DNA of 38,877 bases from Pandoraea sp. ASV26. Its GTDB lineage: Bacteria; Pseudomonadota; Gammaproteobacteria; Burkholderiales; Burkholderiaceae. Below the pieces are notes generated by a model. That model was not told the DNA's origin and searched no databases. It saw only the letters and a program-made list of their open reading frames with translations. The position numbers and the translations under genes were made by a program. This document shows, one piece after another, positions 15,495 through 24,492 of the stretch. The stretch is from contig NZ_JAELTP010000053.1 in NCBI RefSeq assembly GCF_016428915.1, positions 1 through 38,877 of the forward strand, written 5' to 3'. How positions within the stretch are numbered: the stretch's first letter is position 1; each line of letters begins with the position of its first letter.

Positions 15495-16790
15495 TCAGCG
15501 TGAGCCGCTCGTCGCGGGCACGCCGTCGCCACCATCATCGTCAGCGCCCCAGGGGGCGACCTTCGGCAGCAGCAGCATGCCGGGCAGTGCCAGCGCCGTG
15601 CAGATGAGGAAGAACGTCAGCCAGCCAACGCCATCCACGATATAGCCGGTGCCGGCATTGGCGAAGGTGCGCGGCACCGACGCCAGACTCGTGAAGAGGG
15701 CGAACTGCGTCGCCGTGTAGCGGGGGTCTGTCGTGCGGGCGATGTAGGCGGTGAACGCCGCCGTGCCCAGCCCTGCCGTGAAGGCTTCGAAAGCGATCAC
15801 CGCACCGAGCCCGGTCACCACGGGTCCGGCTTCCGCCAGCCACGCGAAGCCGAGCACCGACACCAGTTGCAGCACGCCAAAGACCCATAGTCCGCGGTTG
15901 ATGCCGAGCTTGATCAGCCAGACCCCGCCGATGATGCCGCCCGCCACGCTGGCCCACAGGCTCGTCGCCTTGGCCACCACGCCGATCTGCGTTTTCGTGA
16001 ATCCGAGATCGAGATAGAACGATGTCGCGAGCGACGTCGCCATGGAATCGCCCAGCTTGTAGAGGAAGATGAACGCGAGCACGAGCAGCGCCTGCGACCA
16101 GCCGCCGCGCGTCACGAACTCGTGAAAGGGCTCCACCACGGCCTCGCGCAACGTCTTCGGCGGCGTGCCGCGAATCTCCGGTTCCTTAACGACGAGCGTC
16201 ATCACGATACCCGGCAACATGAACGCCGCCGTTGCGAAGAACACCTGCGACCACGGCAGATGATCGGCCATGATGAGCGCCAGCGACCCCGGCACGAGCC
16301 CCGCCACCTTGTAGGCGTTCACGTGCATGGCCGTGCCCAGCCCCTGTTCGCGATCGGAGAGCAACTCGCGCCGGTAAGCATCGAGACAGATATCGAGACT
16401 CGCGCTGAAGAACGCGAGCGCCGCCGCCAGCGCGGCAATCGTCATCAGATCGCGCTGCGGCGAATACGTCCCCATGATCGCCACTGCGCCGGCGACCAGC
16501 AATTGCGTGATGAACATCCAGCCGCGCCGCCGTCCTGGCTTCCATCCGAGCACATTGGGCGCGAAGCGATCCATGAGCGGCGCCCACAGAAACTTCCACG
16601 TATAGGGAAACTGGATCAGGGCGAACAGGCCGATCGACTTGAGATCCACATGCTCGCTGCGCAGCCATGCCTGCACGAGATTGAGCAGGATGAACAACGG
16701 CAAGCCGGAGGTGAAGCCGAGAATCACGCAGATGAGCATCCGCGTGGGGTGGAAGACGCGCCCGTTCTCGGGCGGCAGCGAATCGGTCAT
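15495..16790 (-). CDS. ampG: AmpG-family muropeptide/MFS permease
   Basis: This is 431 aa with about 12 membrane spans. The N-terminal ILGFTSGLPLFILLNLVQAWL, FPYTWKFLWAPLMDR and the DAYRRELLSDREQGLGTAMHVNAYKVAGL block are characteristic of AmpG, which imports GlcNAc-anhydro-MurNAc peptides from periplasm to cytoplasm for cell-wall recycling. No good Shine-Dalgarno precedes the ATG. It follows metW by 107 bases on the same strand, the same order I recall for metX-metW-ampG in Burkholderia. The C-terminus ends in an acidic, Gly-rich tail. Confidence 0.9.
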   Translation of the reverse strand: MTDSLPPENGRVFHPTRMLICVILGFTSGLPLFILLNLVQAWLRSEHVDLKSIGLFALIQFPYTWKFLWAPLMDRFAPNVLGWKPGRRRGWMFITQLLVAGAVAIMGTYSPQRDLMTIAALAAALAFFSASLDICLDAYRRELLSDREQGLGTAMHVNAYKVAGLVPGSLALIMADHLPWSQVFFATAAFMLPGIVMTLVVKEPEIRGTPPKTLREAVVEPFHEFVTRGGWSQALLVLAFIFLYKLGDSMATSLATSFYLDLGFTKTQIGVVAKATSLWASVAGGIIGGVWLIKLGINRGLWVFGVLQLVSVLGFAWLAEAGPVVTGLGAVIAFEAFTAGLGTAAFTAYIARTTDPRYTATQFALFTSLASVPRTFANAGTGYIVDGVGWLTFFLICTALALPGMLLLPKVAPWGADDDGGDGVPATSGSR

Positions 16791-16897
16791 GGAAAGGACA
16801 GTTGGGGCCAGCCGCCTGCGGTGCGCGGCACCCGGCCCCCGAGTGTCTTCAGCCGTCAGGGGCCCGGCGCTTCGCTGCCCCGTTAGCTGCTGTCGGT

Positions 16898-17560
16898 TCA
16901 GGAACGCTTGACGCGATAGACCGCAAGACTACCACGCCAGTTCGCGCCCACGGACACGAGTCGCCCGTTGTGAAGCACCGCGCGATCGAGAATCTTCACG
17001 CCGACATCCGGCGCCAGCGCCTCGAAGTCCTTGATGGTCAGCACCCGCACGTTCGGCGTGTTGTGCCACTGGAACGGCAGGCTCTTCGACACTGGCATGC
17101 GGCCCTGCAACACCGACCAGCGGTGCGGCCAGTAACCGAAGTTCGGGAACGACACGATCGCCTCGCGGCCGACGCGCACCGTCTCGCGCAGAATGTCTGC
17201 CGTGCGGTGAAGCGTCTGCAACGTCTGCGACAGGATGACGGTATCGAAACTCTGATCTTCGAAGAGCTTCAGGCCGTCTTCCATATTCTGCTGAAGGACG
17301 TTGATGCCGCGCCTCGCCGAGGCGAGCACCCCGGCGTCGTCGATCTCGACGCCGTAGCCGTTCACGCCGAGCTCATCCATGAGCAGGCGCAGCAGCGAAC
17401 CGTCGCTGCACCCGAGATCGAGCACCTGCGAGGACGGCTCGATCCATCGCGCGATGACCCGGAAATCCGGCCGGTCGGACAGCGACGCCGAAATGCGGTT
17501 ACGCGACGCGGCCAGATTCGCCGCCTGTGCGCTGGTGGCCGGTACCTTGGACTGACTCAT
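16898..17560 (-). CDS. metW: Methionine biosynthesis protein MetW
   Basis: This is 220 aa beginning [10 protein letters not shown] at 17560, overlapping the metX stop as ATGA. A class I methyltransferase fold with SAM motif [12 protein letters not shown], the GYGVEID strand, and the MetW-specific [39 protein letters not shown] block. In proteobacteria MetW is needed with MetX for homoserine acylation, apparently as a partner rather than as a proven methyltransferase. AGGAGG (in metX) is upstream of the ATG. Confidence 0.95.
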   Translation of the reverse strand: MSQSKVPATSAQAANLAASRNRISASLSDRPDFRVIARWIEPSSQVLDLGCSDGSLLRLLMDELGVNGYGVEIDDAGVLASARRGINVLQQNMEDGLKLFEDQSFDTVILSQTLQTLHRTADILRETVRVGREAIVSFPNFGYWPHRWSVLQGRMPVSKSLPFQWHNTPNVRVLTIKDFEALAPDVGVKILDRAVLHNGRLVSVGANWRGSLAVYRVKRS

Positions 17561-18756
17561 ACCCCGACCTCCTGGGCGATACGTTCGTAATAAGCGCGCA
17601 CCAGATTGTGATAGCGCGCATCGGTAAGCAGGAAGGCGTCGTGACCGTGCGGCGCGTCGATCTCCGCGTAGCTCACGGTGCGGCGCGTGTCGAGCAGCGC
17701 CTTGACGATCTCGCGCGAGCGCGTGGGCGCGAAGCGCCAGTCGGTCGTGAACGAGACGATCAGGTACTTGGCCGTGGTGTGCGAGAGCGCCTTCGCCAGA
17801 TCGCCGCCCACCGTGCGCGCCGGGTCGAAGTAATCGAGCGCGCGCGTAATCAGCAGGTACGTGTTGGCATCGAAATACTCGGCGAACTTGTCGCCCTGGT
17901 AGCGCAGATACGACTCCACCTCGAACTCCACGTCGAAGCTGAAGCGATAGTTGTCCTCCTGCGCGTTGCCGTTGCCGTCTTCCTTGCCTGCGGCTCTCAC
18001 GCCATCCACCAGAGATTCGGCGCGGCGCAACGCACGGCCGAATTTGGTCGCCATGTCCTCGTCGGACAGATAGGTGATGTGACCGATCATGCGCGCCACT
18101 CGCAGCCCGCGTCGCGGCACCACGCCGTGCGCGTAATAGTCGCCGCCGTGGAAATCCGGATCGGAGAGGATGGCCGAGCGCGCCACTTCGTTGAACGCGA
18201 TGTTCTGCGCGGAGAGCTTCGGCGTGGAGGCGATCACCAGACAGTGGCCGACTCGCTCGGGATACATGATGCTCCACGCGAGCGCCTGCATGCCGCCGAG
18301 ACTGCCGCCCATCACGGCGGCAAACTTCTGGATGCCGAACACGTCGGCCACGCGCGCCTGCGCGTTGACCCAGTCTTCCACCGTCACGACGGGGAAGCGC
18401 GCACCGTACGGCGTGCCGGTGGTTTCATCGAGGCTCATCGGGCCGGTCGAACCGAAGCACGAGCCGAGGTTGTTCACCCCGATGACGAAGAAGCGATTGG
18501 TGTCGAGCGGCTTACCGGGCCCGACCATGTTGTCCCACCAGCCGATGTCCTTGGGATTGTCGGCGGCGATGCCGGCCACGTGATGCGAGGCGTTGAGTGC
18601 GTGACAAACCAGTACGGCATTGCTGCGATCGGCATTCAACTCGCCATAGGTCTCGACCATCAGGTCGTAGCCCGCGAGTGTGCTGCCGTTTTGCAGTGCC
18701 AGCGGCTGCGCGAAATGCATCCGCTGCGGCGTGACGATTCCGATTGAAGATTCCAT
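17557..18756 (-). CDS. metX: Homoserine O-acyltransferase MetX (probably succinyl)
   Basis: This is 399 aa from ATG at 18756 ([15 protein letters not shown]), with AGGGA upstream. An alpha/beta hydrolase: the oxyanion region [12 protein letters not shown], nucleophile Ser in [10 protein letters not shown], and the C-terminal PHGHDAFLL with the catalytic His. It acylates homoserine for methionine synthesis. Betaproteobacterial members paired with MetW are mostly succinyltransferases, so succinyl-CoA is the likely donor (family knowledge, not read from sequence). A short Gly/Asn-rich insertion ([14 protein letters not shown]) before the lid segment makes it slightly longer than usual. Confidence 0.94.
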   Translation of the reverse strand: MESSIGIVTPQRMHFAQPLALQNGSTLAGYDLMVETYGELNADRSNAVLVCHALNASHHVAGIAADNPKDIGWWDNMVGPGKPLDTNRFFVIGVNNLGSCFGSTGPMSLDETTGTPYGARFPVVTVEDWVNAQARVADVFGIQKFAAVMGGSLGGMQALAWSIMYPERVGHCLVIASTPKLSAQNIAFNEVARSAILSDPDFHGGDYYAHGVVPRRGLRVARMIGHITYLSDEDMATKFGRALRRAESLVDGVRAAGKEDGNGNAQEDNYRFSFDVEFEVESYLRYQGDKFAEYFDANTYLLITRALDYFDPARTVGGDLAKALSHTTAKYLIVSFTTDWRFAPTRSREIVKALLDTRRTVSYAEIDAPHGHDAFLLTDARYHNLVRAYYERIAQEVGV

Positions 18757-18879
18757 AAATCCCTGTCCGAAACATGCCATGGCCGGCGTCCCTGTCGACA
18801 ATGATCGACGGACGGCGTCCTGAAGCGTTCTGTGCGGGAAAAGGGGTCGACGGAAAAACGGCGGGGTGCGCGAACGACC

Positions 18880-18908
18880 TCTTTAGCCGCATTTTTAATG
18901 AATGTCAG
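18880..18908 (-). promoter_or_regulatory. Predicted metX promoter
   Basis: On the minus strand CTGACA (18908-18903), 17 bases, TAAAGA (18885-18880), giving a start near 18873 and a leader of about 115 bases. I did not recognise a riboswitch in that leader. The rest of the 418-base divergent gap (18757-19174) holds no gene I can support; near the amidohydrolase there is a small TACC-TTT-GGTA inverted repeat around 19140-19150 but no clear promoter. Confidence 0.5.
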
Positions 18909-19174
18909 TGCCCGGGAAACCCCCGGCAGAGTCATTCGCGCGCCCGCAAGCGAGTCACCAAATCGGCGCGCCAATCCTGCGGCCGGAATTATCGGCGCAG
19001 AGCCGTGAGTATAACCGACCTGCTCGCTTTGGGAGAAAGACCCATTTGCGCCGCCATGCTATCGAAATCAACGTCACCATTTCCCAATTCATGTACCGGT
19101 CTCCGAGCGCGACGGCCTTTTGCTTCTAGGCTATTAGTTACCTTTGGTAGGTTATTTTCGACGGAGAACACGGT

Positions 19175-20908
19175 ATGCAACAGACTCAAACGCTTCGCGC
19201 CATTGCGCTCGCGATGGGGGCGGCCTTCCTGATGGCGGCGCCTGCCGTCAATGCGCAATACGCCGACTACATTTTCAAGAATGGCGAGGTCTATACACAG
19301 GACGAAAGGCGTCCGTGGGCGGAGGCGGTCGCCGTCAAGGACAACAAGATCGTGTATGTCGGTTCCACGCGCGCCGCCCAGACCTATGCCGGCACCTCGA
19401 CGCAAATCGTCGATCTGAACGGCCGCATGTTGATGCCGGGTTTTGTCGAGGCGCACATTCATCCGAGCACTGCCTGGGCCGTGCAAGGCGCGGACCTGCA
19501 AACCGATGACGTCGGCGAACTCTTGCAACGGGTCAAGACATGGGCCGACGAGAACCCGCACGCCCCCCTCGTTCAGGGCTTCGGTTGGCGCTACAGCGCC
19601 CTCCCGACGACGGGCCCAACGCGGCAAATGCTTGACGACCTGATCCCCGACCGTCCTGTATTCCTCTTCGCGATCGACATGCACGCTGCATGGGTCAACA
19701 GTCGCGCGTTGGAAATGGCGGGCATCACCCGGGAGTCGCCCGATCCACAGCCGCCTTTCAGCACATACGCGCGCGACCCGGCAACTGGCGAACTCACGGG
19801 CTACCTCGTCGAAATTCCTGCGTTGATGCCGACATACGAGACGCTCAATCCGCTCGGCGCCGAGGCGGTCAGGAAGGGGTTGAAGTCCATGCTGCCCAAG
19901 TTCGCGGCGGCAGGCATTACCTCGGTATTCGATGCCGGCATTTTCGGCACGCCTGTCGAGTCGGGATACGAGATCTACCAATCGCTCGAACGCGCTGGCG
20001 AACTACCGGTTCGTGTGGTCGGGAGCTATTACTACAACGACCCCGCCGAAGATCCCATTCCAAGAACGGTAGCCCTGCGCGACACCGTGCAATCGAATCT
20101 GGTACAAGCCAGCACGCTCAAAATCAATGTCGACGGGGGAGAAACGCAACGCACTGCGGCCATGCTTGAGCCGTATGAAGGAAGCGATAACTTCCGGGGC
20201 GAGCCGCTGATCCCGCAGACCGTGCTGAATCGAGTGGTGCAGCAAGCCCAGCGCAACGGGCTCAATACGCTCTGCCATTGCTTCGGCGACGCGGCGACGC
20301 GCTCATATCTCGACGCCGTCGCCCTCGCAAAGCAAGCCTACCCGCGGAGTCCGTCGCGCCACACGACCTCGCACGCGATGTATGTCAATGAAGCCGATAT
20401 TTCGCGGATGGCCGAATTGGACGTGACGATGCAAGTTTCCGCGCAATGGGCAACGCCCGACGCGCACAACCTGACGGTGGCCATCGATGCCGTCGGGAAG
20501 GCGCGCATCTCTCGCGACTTCATGCGCATGGCGTCCGTACTTTCCGGTGGCGCGCGGCTCGCGTTCGGCACCGACTGGAACGCGGCGGGCTACTACAGCA
20601 CGTTCCGCCCGCTTGAGGCGATACAAGTCGCGCTCACGCGCGAGATGCTCCACGGCAAGGGAGTGACAAAGGTCATGCCGCCCGCCAATGAACGCATCAC
20701 ACTCGCACAAGCGCTGCGGGCGTCGACGCTTGACGCGGCTTATGTCCTAGGACTGGAGACGCAGACCGGTTCGCTGGAAATTGGCAAGAAGGCCGACCTT
20801 GTCGTACTGGAGAAGAACTTGTTCGATGTCGCGCCGGACCAGATTGCCCAAACGCCCGTGCGCATGACGATGATGGACGGACGAATCACGTATCTCAGCG
20901 ATCGTTGA
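19175..20908 (+). CDS. Exported amidohydrolase family protein (YtcJ/NfdA-like)
   Basis: This is 577 aa with a clear signal peptide (MQQTQTLRAIALAMGAAFLM, cleavage near VNA-QYADY), so it acts in the periplasm. An amidohydrolase_3 domain follows: strand LNGRMLMPGFVEAHIHPS with the metal-binding HxH, a TLKINVDGG strand with the candidate carboxylated Lys, HCFGDA and SHAMYV His ligands, and FGTDWNA with the catalytic Asp. The C-terminal beta-sandwich ends with KKADLVVLEKNLFDV and MMDGRITY. Relatives hydrolyse N-formyl or N-acyl compounds, but substrates vary widely and cannot be assigned here. GGAGA precedes the ATG. It stands alone, divergent from metX and convergent with slmA. Confidence 0.88.
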   Translation: MQQTQTLRAIALAMGAAFLMAAPAVNAQYADYIFKNGEVYTQDERRPWAEAVAVKDNKIVYVGSTRAAQTYAGTSTQIVDLNGRMLMPGFVEAHIHPSTAWAVQGADLQTDDVGELLQRVKTWADENPHAPLVQGFGWRYSALPTTGPTRQMLDDLIPDRPVFLFAIDMHAAWVNSRALEMAGITRESPDPQPPFSTYARDPATGELTGYLVEIPALMPTYETLNPLGAEAVRKGLKSMLPKFAAAGITSVFDAGIFGTPVESGYEIYQSLERAGELPVRVVGSYYYNDPAEDPIPRTVALRDTVQSNLVQASTLKINVDGGETQRTAAMLEPYEGSDNFRGEPLIPQTVLNRVVQQAQRNGLNTLCHCFGDAATRSYLDAVALAKQAYPRSPSRHTTSHAMYVNEADISRMAELDVTMQVSAQWATPDAHNLTVAIDAVGKARISRDFMRMASVLSGGARLAFGTDWNAAGYYSTFRPLEAIQVALTREMLHGKGVTKVMPPANERITLAQALRASTLDAAYVLGLETQTGSLEIGKKADLVVLEKNLFDVAPDQIAQTPVRMTMMDGRITYLSDR

Positions 20909-20923
20909 TCCTGCGGTTGCAAG

Positions 20924-20961
20924 GCGCGGGCACGCGAACATACGTGCCCGCGTGCCCGCGC
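20924..20961. terminator. Strong shared terminator hairpin
   Basis: GCGCGGGCACGCG (20924-20936) pairs perfectly with CGCGTGCCCGCGC (20949-20961), 13 bp with a 12-base loop, between the converging amidohydrolase and slmA genes. TTT follows on the plus strand. It probably ends transcription from both sides. Confidence 0.7.
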
Positions 20962-20971
20962 TTTGACGCTC

Positions 20972-21628
20972 TTAGCGCAGAAGTGCTGCGACCTGCGGCT
21001 CGGCGCCTTCGGCGGGCAGGCGCTTGAAGCCGCTCTTGGCGAAGCGATGCCAGCGGCCGAGCACGTAGGACACGAGCAGGTTGGCGCGCGAGTTGGCGTC
21101 GAACGTTTCGGGCAGCGTGCCCTGCGCGGCGGCCAGACGCAGCACCTGGCGCAGCGACGCCTCGATGCGGTCGAGCAACTGGTTCATGCGCTCCTGCAAA
21201 CGCTCGTGCTCGCCGACCAGCGCTTCGCCCGTCAGCACACGCGTCATGCCCGGGTTCTTCTCAGCGAAACCCAGCAGCATCAGCACGATGGCGCGCGCCT
21301 GCGTCACGCCGTCCTGATCCTGAGCGGAGATCTGATTGATCAGGCCGAAGATGGTCTGTTCGATGAACTCGATCAGCCCTTCGAACATCTGGGCCTTGCT
21401 CGCAAAGTGGCGATAGAGCGCCGCTTCGGAGACATCGAGACGCGCGGCGAGCGCGGCCGTGGTGATCTTCTCGCCCTTGGGCGTCTCGAGCATGGCCGCG
21501 AGGGTCTGCAACACCTGCACGCGGCGCTCACCCGGTTTCGGGCGGGTTGTCTTTACCGGCGCGGGCGCGGCCTCCAGCGCATCGGCGGCGCCGTAACCGG
21601 CACCGCTCGAAGAGTTTTCCTGCTGCAT
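20972..21628 (-). CDS. slmA: Nucleoid occlusion factor SlmA (TetR family)
   Basis: This is 218 aa. A TetR helix-turn-helix (GEKITTAALAARLDVSEAALYRHFASKAQMFEGLIEFIE, about residues 52-90) is followed by an alpha-helical ligand/dimer domain with LLGFAEKNPGMTRVLTGEAL and the C-terminal VLGRWHRFAKSGFKR block, all typical of SlmA. SlmA binds chromosomal sites and blocks FtsZ ring formation over the nucleoid. It has an added N-terminal Ala/Pro-rich segment of about 35 residues. The HAD hydrolase gene ends 10 bases upstream, forming an operon. Confidence 0.9.
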   Translation of the reverse strand: MQQENSSSGAGYGAADALEAAPAPVKTTRPKPGERRVQVLQTLAAMLETPKGEKITTAALAARLDVSEAALYRHFASKAQMFEGLIEFIEQTIFGLINQISAQDQDGVTQARAIVLMLLGFAEKNPGMTRVLTGEALVGEHERLQERMNQLLDRIEASLRQVLRLAAAQGTLPETFDANSRANLLVSYVLGRWHRFAKSGFKRLPAEGAEPQVAALLR

Positions 21629-21638
21629 CGTCTGGTCG

Positions 21639-22430
21639 TTATCGGTAGGGATTTGATTGTCGGGCGGCCTGGGTCAGGACCCCGGTCGCTAGGCGCGCCC
21701 GTAACTCGCGCAGAGATTGTACTTTGATATCTACGTAGTGTGGGCGCCCACTGCGCGGCATCGCGTCGCCAACACTGTTTCTCACCGGCAGATGGCCCGT
21801 GATCCAGACCGTCCTGATGCCGAAATGCCGCAGATGTTTGAGATGCGAGCGCGTGTCCTCCACCAGCCATGTGCGATGCGGCGCGAGTCCCTCGCGCGCC
21901 AGCAGCCGGCGCAGCATGATCGCGTCGGGTTTGGCCCGCCAGGCACGCCGATCCGCCATGTCCTCGATGCTCACACAGCGCTCGAAATGCCGACGAATCC
22001 CCAACGCCTCGACGATCGGCATGGCGTAGTGCGCGGGCGCATTGGTCAGCAGAATCTTGCGCCCGGGCAAACCGGCCAGCAGGCGGGCGATGCCCCGTTC
22101 GGCGCGCAACACCTCGATCAGCGGAGGCAGTTCGTGCACACGCGCCAGAAACTCGTACGGATCGATCGCGTGATGCTTGATGAGACCGAGCAGCACCGCT
22201 CCGTAGCGCTCCGTGTAGGCCGAGCGCAGGTGATTGGCTTCGTCCTGCGACAGTCCCAGCTTCTCGGCGATATAGGCGGTCATCGCGCGGTTGATGCGCG
22301 GGAAGATCGCGTGCGACGCGTGATGCAGCGTGTTGTCCAGATCGAACAGCCAGACCGGACCGCGCGTGCCGCGTTCACTACGGGCGCGAAGCGCCCGGCG
22401 GCGCCGGCTCAGAACGTGAGAAGAAGACAC
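21639..22430 (-). CDS. HAD-family pyrimidine 5'-nucleotidase
   Basis: This is 263 aa assuming GTG at 22430 (VSSSHVLSRRRRALR). Longer readings only add Arg/Ala-rich sequence. HAD motifs: WLFDLDNTLHHAS (nucleophile and acid Asp), LLTNAP (motif II), AKPDAIMLRRLL (motif III Lys), and WLVEDTRSHLKHL (motif IV). This subfamily (YjjG/SDT1-like) dephosphorylates pyrimidine nucleotides. It lies just before slmA, an association I recall from other Burkholderiales. The start is uncertain since no Shine-Dalgarno is visible. The 234-base gap downstream of the MFS gene (22431-22664) holds only a small CGGGCA-GT-TGCCCG palindrome at 22480-22493. Confidence 0.85.
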   Translation of the reverse strand: MSSSHVLSRRRRALRARSERGTRGPVWLFDLDNTLHHASHAIFPRINRAMTAYIAEKLGLSQDEANHLRSAYTERYGAVLLGLIKHHAIDPYEFLARVHELPPLIEVLRAERGIARLLAGLPGRKILLTNAPAHYAMPIVEALGIRRHFERCVSIEDMADRRAWRAKPDAIMLRRLLAREGLAPHRTWLVEDTRSHLKHLRHFGIRTVWITGHLPVRNSVGDAMPRSGRPHYVDIKVQSLRELRARLATGVLTQAARQSNPYR

Positions 22431-22664
22431 GAAGATAGCGGATTCATGCGAGGAGATACGTGGAGATGACCACGCCGCCCGGGCAGTTGCCCGTCTTGCC
22501 GGAAAACGCGACGCAGCCACGGCAAGGCACGATGCTAGCGCGCGAGGCCAACTTTGACAAATCGGCTCGGCCCGCCTCGCGACAGCACCGGCCGGCACTG
22601 GGCTTCGGGGGCTTCCTGGGCTTCCGAGTCTTCCGGCCCCACCGCCGCGACTGGTGCGACCGGC

Positions 22665-24050
22665 TTACCCGCCGCGCGACTTCGCGCGCACCCGCAGCAG
22701 GCTCACCCCGCCGCCGAGCGCGGCCAGCACGGTCGCGCTGACCATCGCCGCGCGCGCCCCGCCATCGCCATAGAGATCGAACAACAGCGCCACGACGGCG
22801 GCACCGAGCGTCATGCCGACCGTGCGCGCGATCGTCATCAGTCCACTGGCCGCGCCGCTGCGCTCGCGCGGCGCGCCCATCATGATGATGCGATTGTTGG
22901 GCGTCTGGAAGAAACCGAACCCCAGCCCGCAAATCGCCATGCGCACGGCAATTCCCCAGTTGCCGGCATCCGCCGGCAGGCAGGCCAGCGATGCGAGGCC
23001 AATGGCGAACACCCCCAGCCCGAGGGCACTCATGCGGGCGCTGTCGAAGCGATCCGACAAACGCCCCGCGAGCGGCGCGATGAACACGATCACCAGCGGC
23101 CACGGCGTGATGAGCAGGCCGGTCACCGCCTCGCTGCGCGAGAGCGTGTGTTGCAGCAGGAACGGCATGCCGACGTACGACAGCGTCTGCGCCATGTAGC
23201 AGGCGACCGAGGTCAGCGACGAGAGCGCCAGCACGGGCACGCGCATCAGATCGAGCGGCAACAGTGGCGTTGCCCGGGTGCGCTGATGTCGCACGAGAAT
23301 GACGGCCACGACGAGGCCGAGCACCATTTGCAGCGCCGCGACTCCGTGATGCCCCGCTTCGCCCACGTGCCCCAGCCCGATGATGATCAGCGCGAGCGCA
23401 GCGGCGTTGAGCAACGCACCGGGCACATCGATGCGGCGCTCGGCGCCCGGCGTCGGCGGCAAAAATCGGTAAGACGCGGCAAACGCGATCAGCCCGATCG
23501 GCAGATTGATGGCGAACAGCCAGCGCCAGTCGCCAAGCGACAGAATGAGCGCCGCCACGCTCGGCCCGGCAGCCGTCGACAAGGCGACGGTGAGCGCGAG
23601 CAGCGAGATGGCGCGTCCGCCCATATGCTGCGGGAACACCATGCGCAGCAACGCCGGCACGATGGTCGACATGCACGCGCCGCACAAGCCCTGCACCACG
23701 CGCGCCGCGACGAGCCACGCGAGACTCGGCGCCAGGGCGCAACCGACCGAGGCGAGCGTGAAACCCGCCACGCCGAACAGGAACACGCGCCGGTAACCGA
23801 GCTTCTCGCCGAGCGCCGCCAGCGGCAGCACGGCCATCGCGAAAATCAGTTGATAGGCGTTGACGACCCAGACGGTCGACGCCGGATCGGCCACGAGGTC
23901 ACGCGCGATGGTCGGCAGCGCAACGTTGGCGATGGACGCGTCCAGATTGCCGAGGAAGGTCCCCAGCAGAATGGACGGCACAGCGATGCGGCGGGCGCTC
24001 GCGGCCAGTCCTTCGGTGAGCGGCGCGGAGGATGCCATCGGTTTCGTCAT
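22665..24050 (-). CDS. DHA2-family MFS drug efflux transporter
   Basis: This is 461 aa from ATG at 24050 (MTKPMASSAP), with 14 predicted spans. Family motifs: FLGNLDASIANVALPTIARDL in span 1 (motif D1), LGEKLGYRRVFLFG (motif A), VVQGLCGACM, and LALTVALSTAAGPSVAALIL (motif C of drug/H+ antiporters). It exports hydrophobic toxic compounds by proton antiport. No membrane-fusion (EmrA) or outer-membrane partner is adjacent, unlike classical emrAB operons. An earlier in-frame start at 24248 passes through the GGAAA repeat region and a terminator and is rejected. Confidence 0.88.
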   Translation of the reverse strand: MTKPMASSAPLTEGLAASARRIAVPSILLGTFLGNLDASIANVALPTIARDLVADPASTVWVVNAYQLIFAMAVLPLAALGEKLGYRRVFLFGVAGFTLASVGCALAPSLAWLVAARVVQGLCGACMSTIVPALLRMVFPQHMGGRAISLLALTVALSTAAGPSVAALILSLGDWRWLFAINLPIGLIAFAASYRFLPPTPGAERRIDVPGALLNAAALALIIIGLGHVGEAGHHGVAALQMVLGLVVAVILVRHQRTRATPLLPLDLMRVPVLALSSLTSVACYMAQTLSYVGMPFLLQHTLSRSEAVTGLLITPWPLVIVFIAPLAGRLSDRFDSARMSALGLGVFAIGLASLACLPADAGNWGIAVRMAICGLGFGFFQTPNNRIIMMGAPRERSGAASGLMTIARTVGMTLGAAVVALLFDLYGDGGARAAMVSATVLAALGGGVSLLRVRAKSRGG

Positions 24051-24090
24051 ACGAAGGATAGTGTGAGGCGAGTTCGCAAGACAGCGTAAA

Positions 24091-24133
24091 GGAAAGGAAC
24101 GGAAAGGAAACGCAACGGAAACGTAACGGAAAC
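24091..24133. repeat. GGAAA-type short direct repeats before the MFS gene
   Basis: Four 5-bp units (GGAAA, GGAAC, GGAAA, GGAAA) at 24091-24110 are followed by two 11-bp units, GCAACGGAAAC (24112-24122) and GTAACGGAAAC (24123-24133). On the transcribed strand this is a run of TTTCC. It sits 40-85 bases upstream of the start codon, in the leader or promoter. Confidence 0.7.
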
Positions 24134-24202
24134 CCACGACCGCGAGGAAGCCGCGCACGGGGTTGTGGGGATACGGGGGCATGCGTGCGCATCGTGTGAC
24201 GG

Positions 24203-24259
24203 AAAAAACGCGGCCCGGGAAAACCATCGCACTTGCTGCGAGCATCATAGCCCGGGCCG
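24203..24259 (-). terminator. Intrinsic terminator downstream of the porin
   Basis: CGGCCCGGG (24211-24219) pairs perfectly with CCCGGGCCG (24251-24259). In the minus direction the stem is followed by CG and then TTTTTT (24208-24203). The 31-base loop contains its own small stem (CGCA/TGCG). It would end transcripts arriving from the porin side before the MFS gene. Confidence 0.65.
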
Positions 24260-24492
24260 GGCAGGAAAATCATGCGCAATGGCGCAGCTCGTGGAATGTA
24301 CGGCTGCGCACGGTCGTGCCGCACGACGTCTGCCGGATCACTCTCTCGTGGCGCGCGGCACCGCCACCACGTCGTATGCCGCGCAACAAGGAGTGACGCC
24401 GCATCGCATCACGCGCGAAGCGTCCCCCCGGACACTCCACGCGTGTCAAACATTCGCGATGCGGCGCTTTCTGGCGTCGTCAGGACAACGGC

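Larger units (their letters stand above)
24051..24492. other. 442-base gap between porin and MFS genes
   Basis: No gene here can be supported; short open frames on both strands lack family signatures and ribosome-binding sites. The gap holds the GGAAA repeats near the MFS start and a terminator for the porin transcript (24203-24259). The stretch 24260-24492 shows nothing else clear. Confidence 0.6.

Noticed and set aside
17561..18277. Upstream extension of metW
   Set aside because: It is the shadow frame of metX; the ATGA overlap and MetW homology fix the start at 17560.
18757..18879. A SAM riboswitch in the metX leader
   Set aside because: I looked for the conserved blocks of known SAM aptamers in the 115-base leader and recognised none; a covariance search would be needed to exclude it fully.
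22460..22741. Small plus-strand frame of 93 codons between the HAD and MFS genes
   Set aside because: No ribosome-binding site and no recognisable family; it overlaps the 3' end of the MFS gene and has composition like antisense frames.
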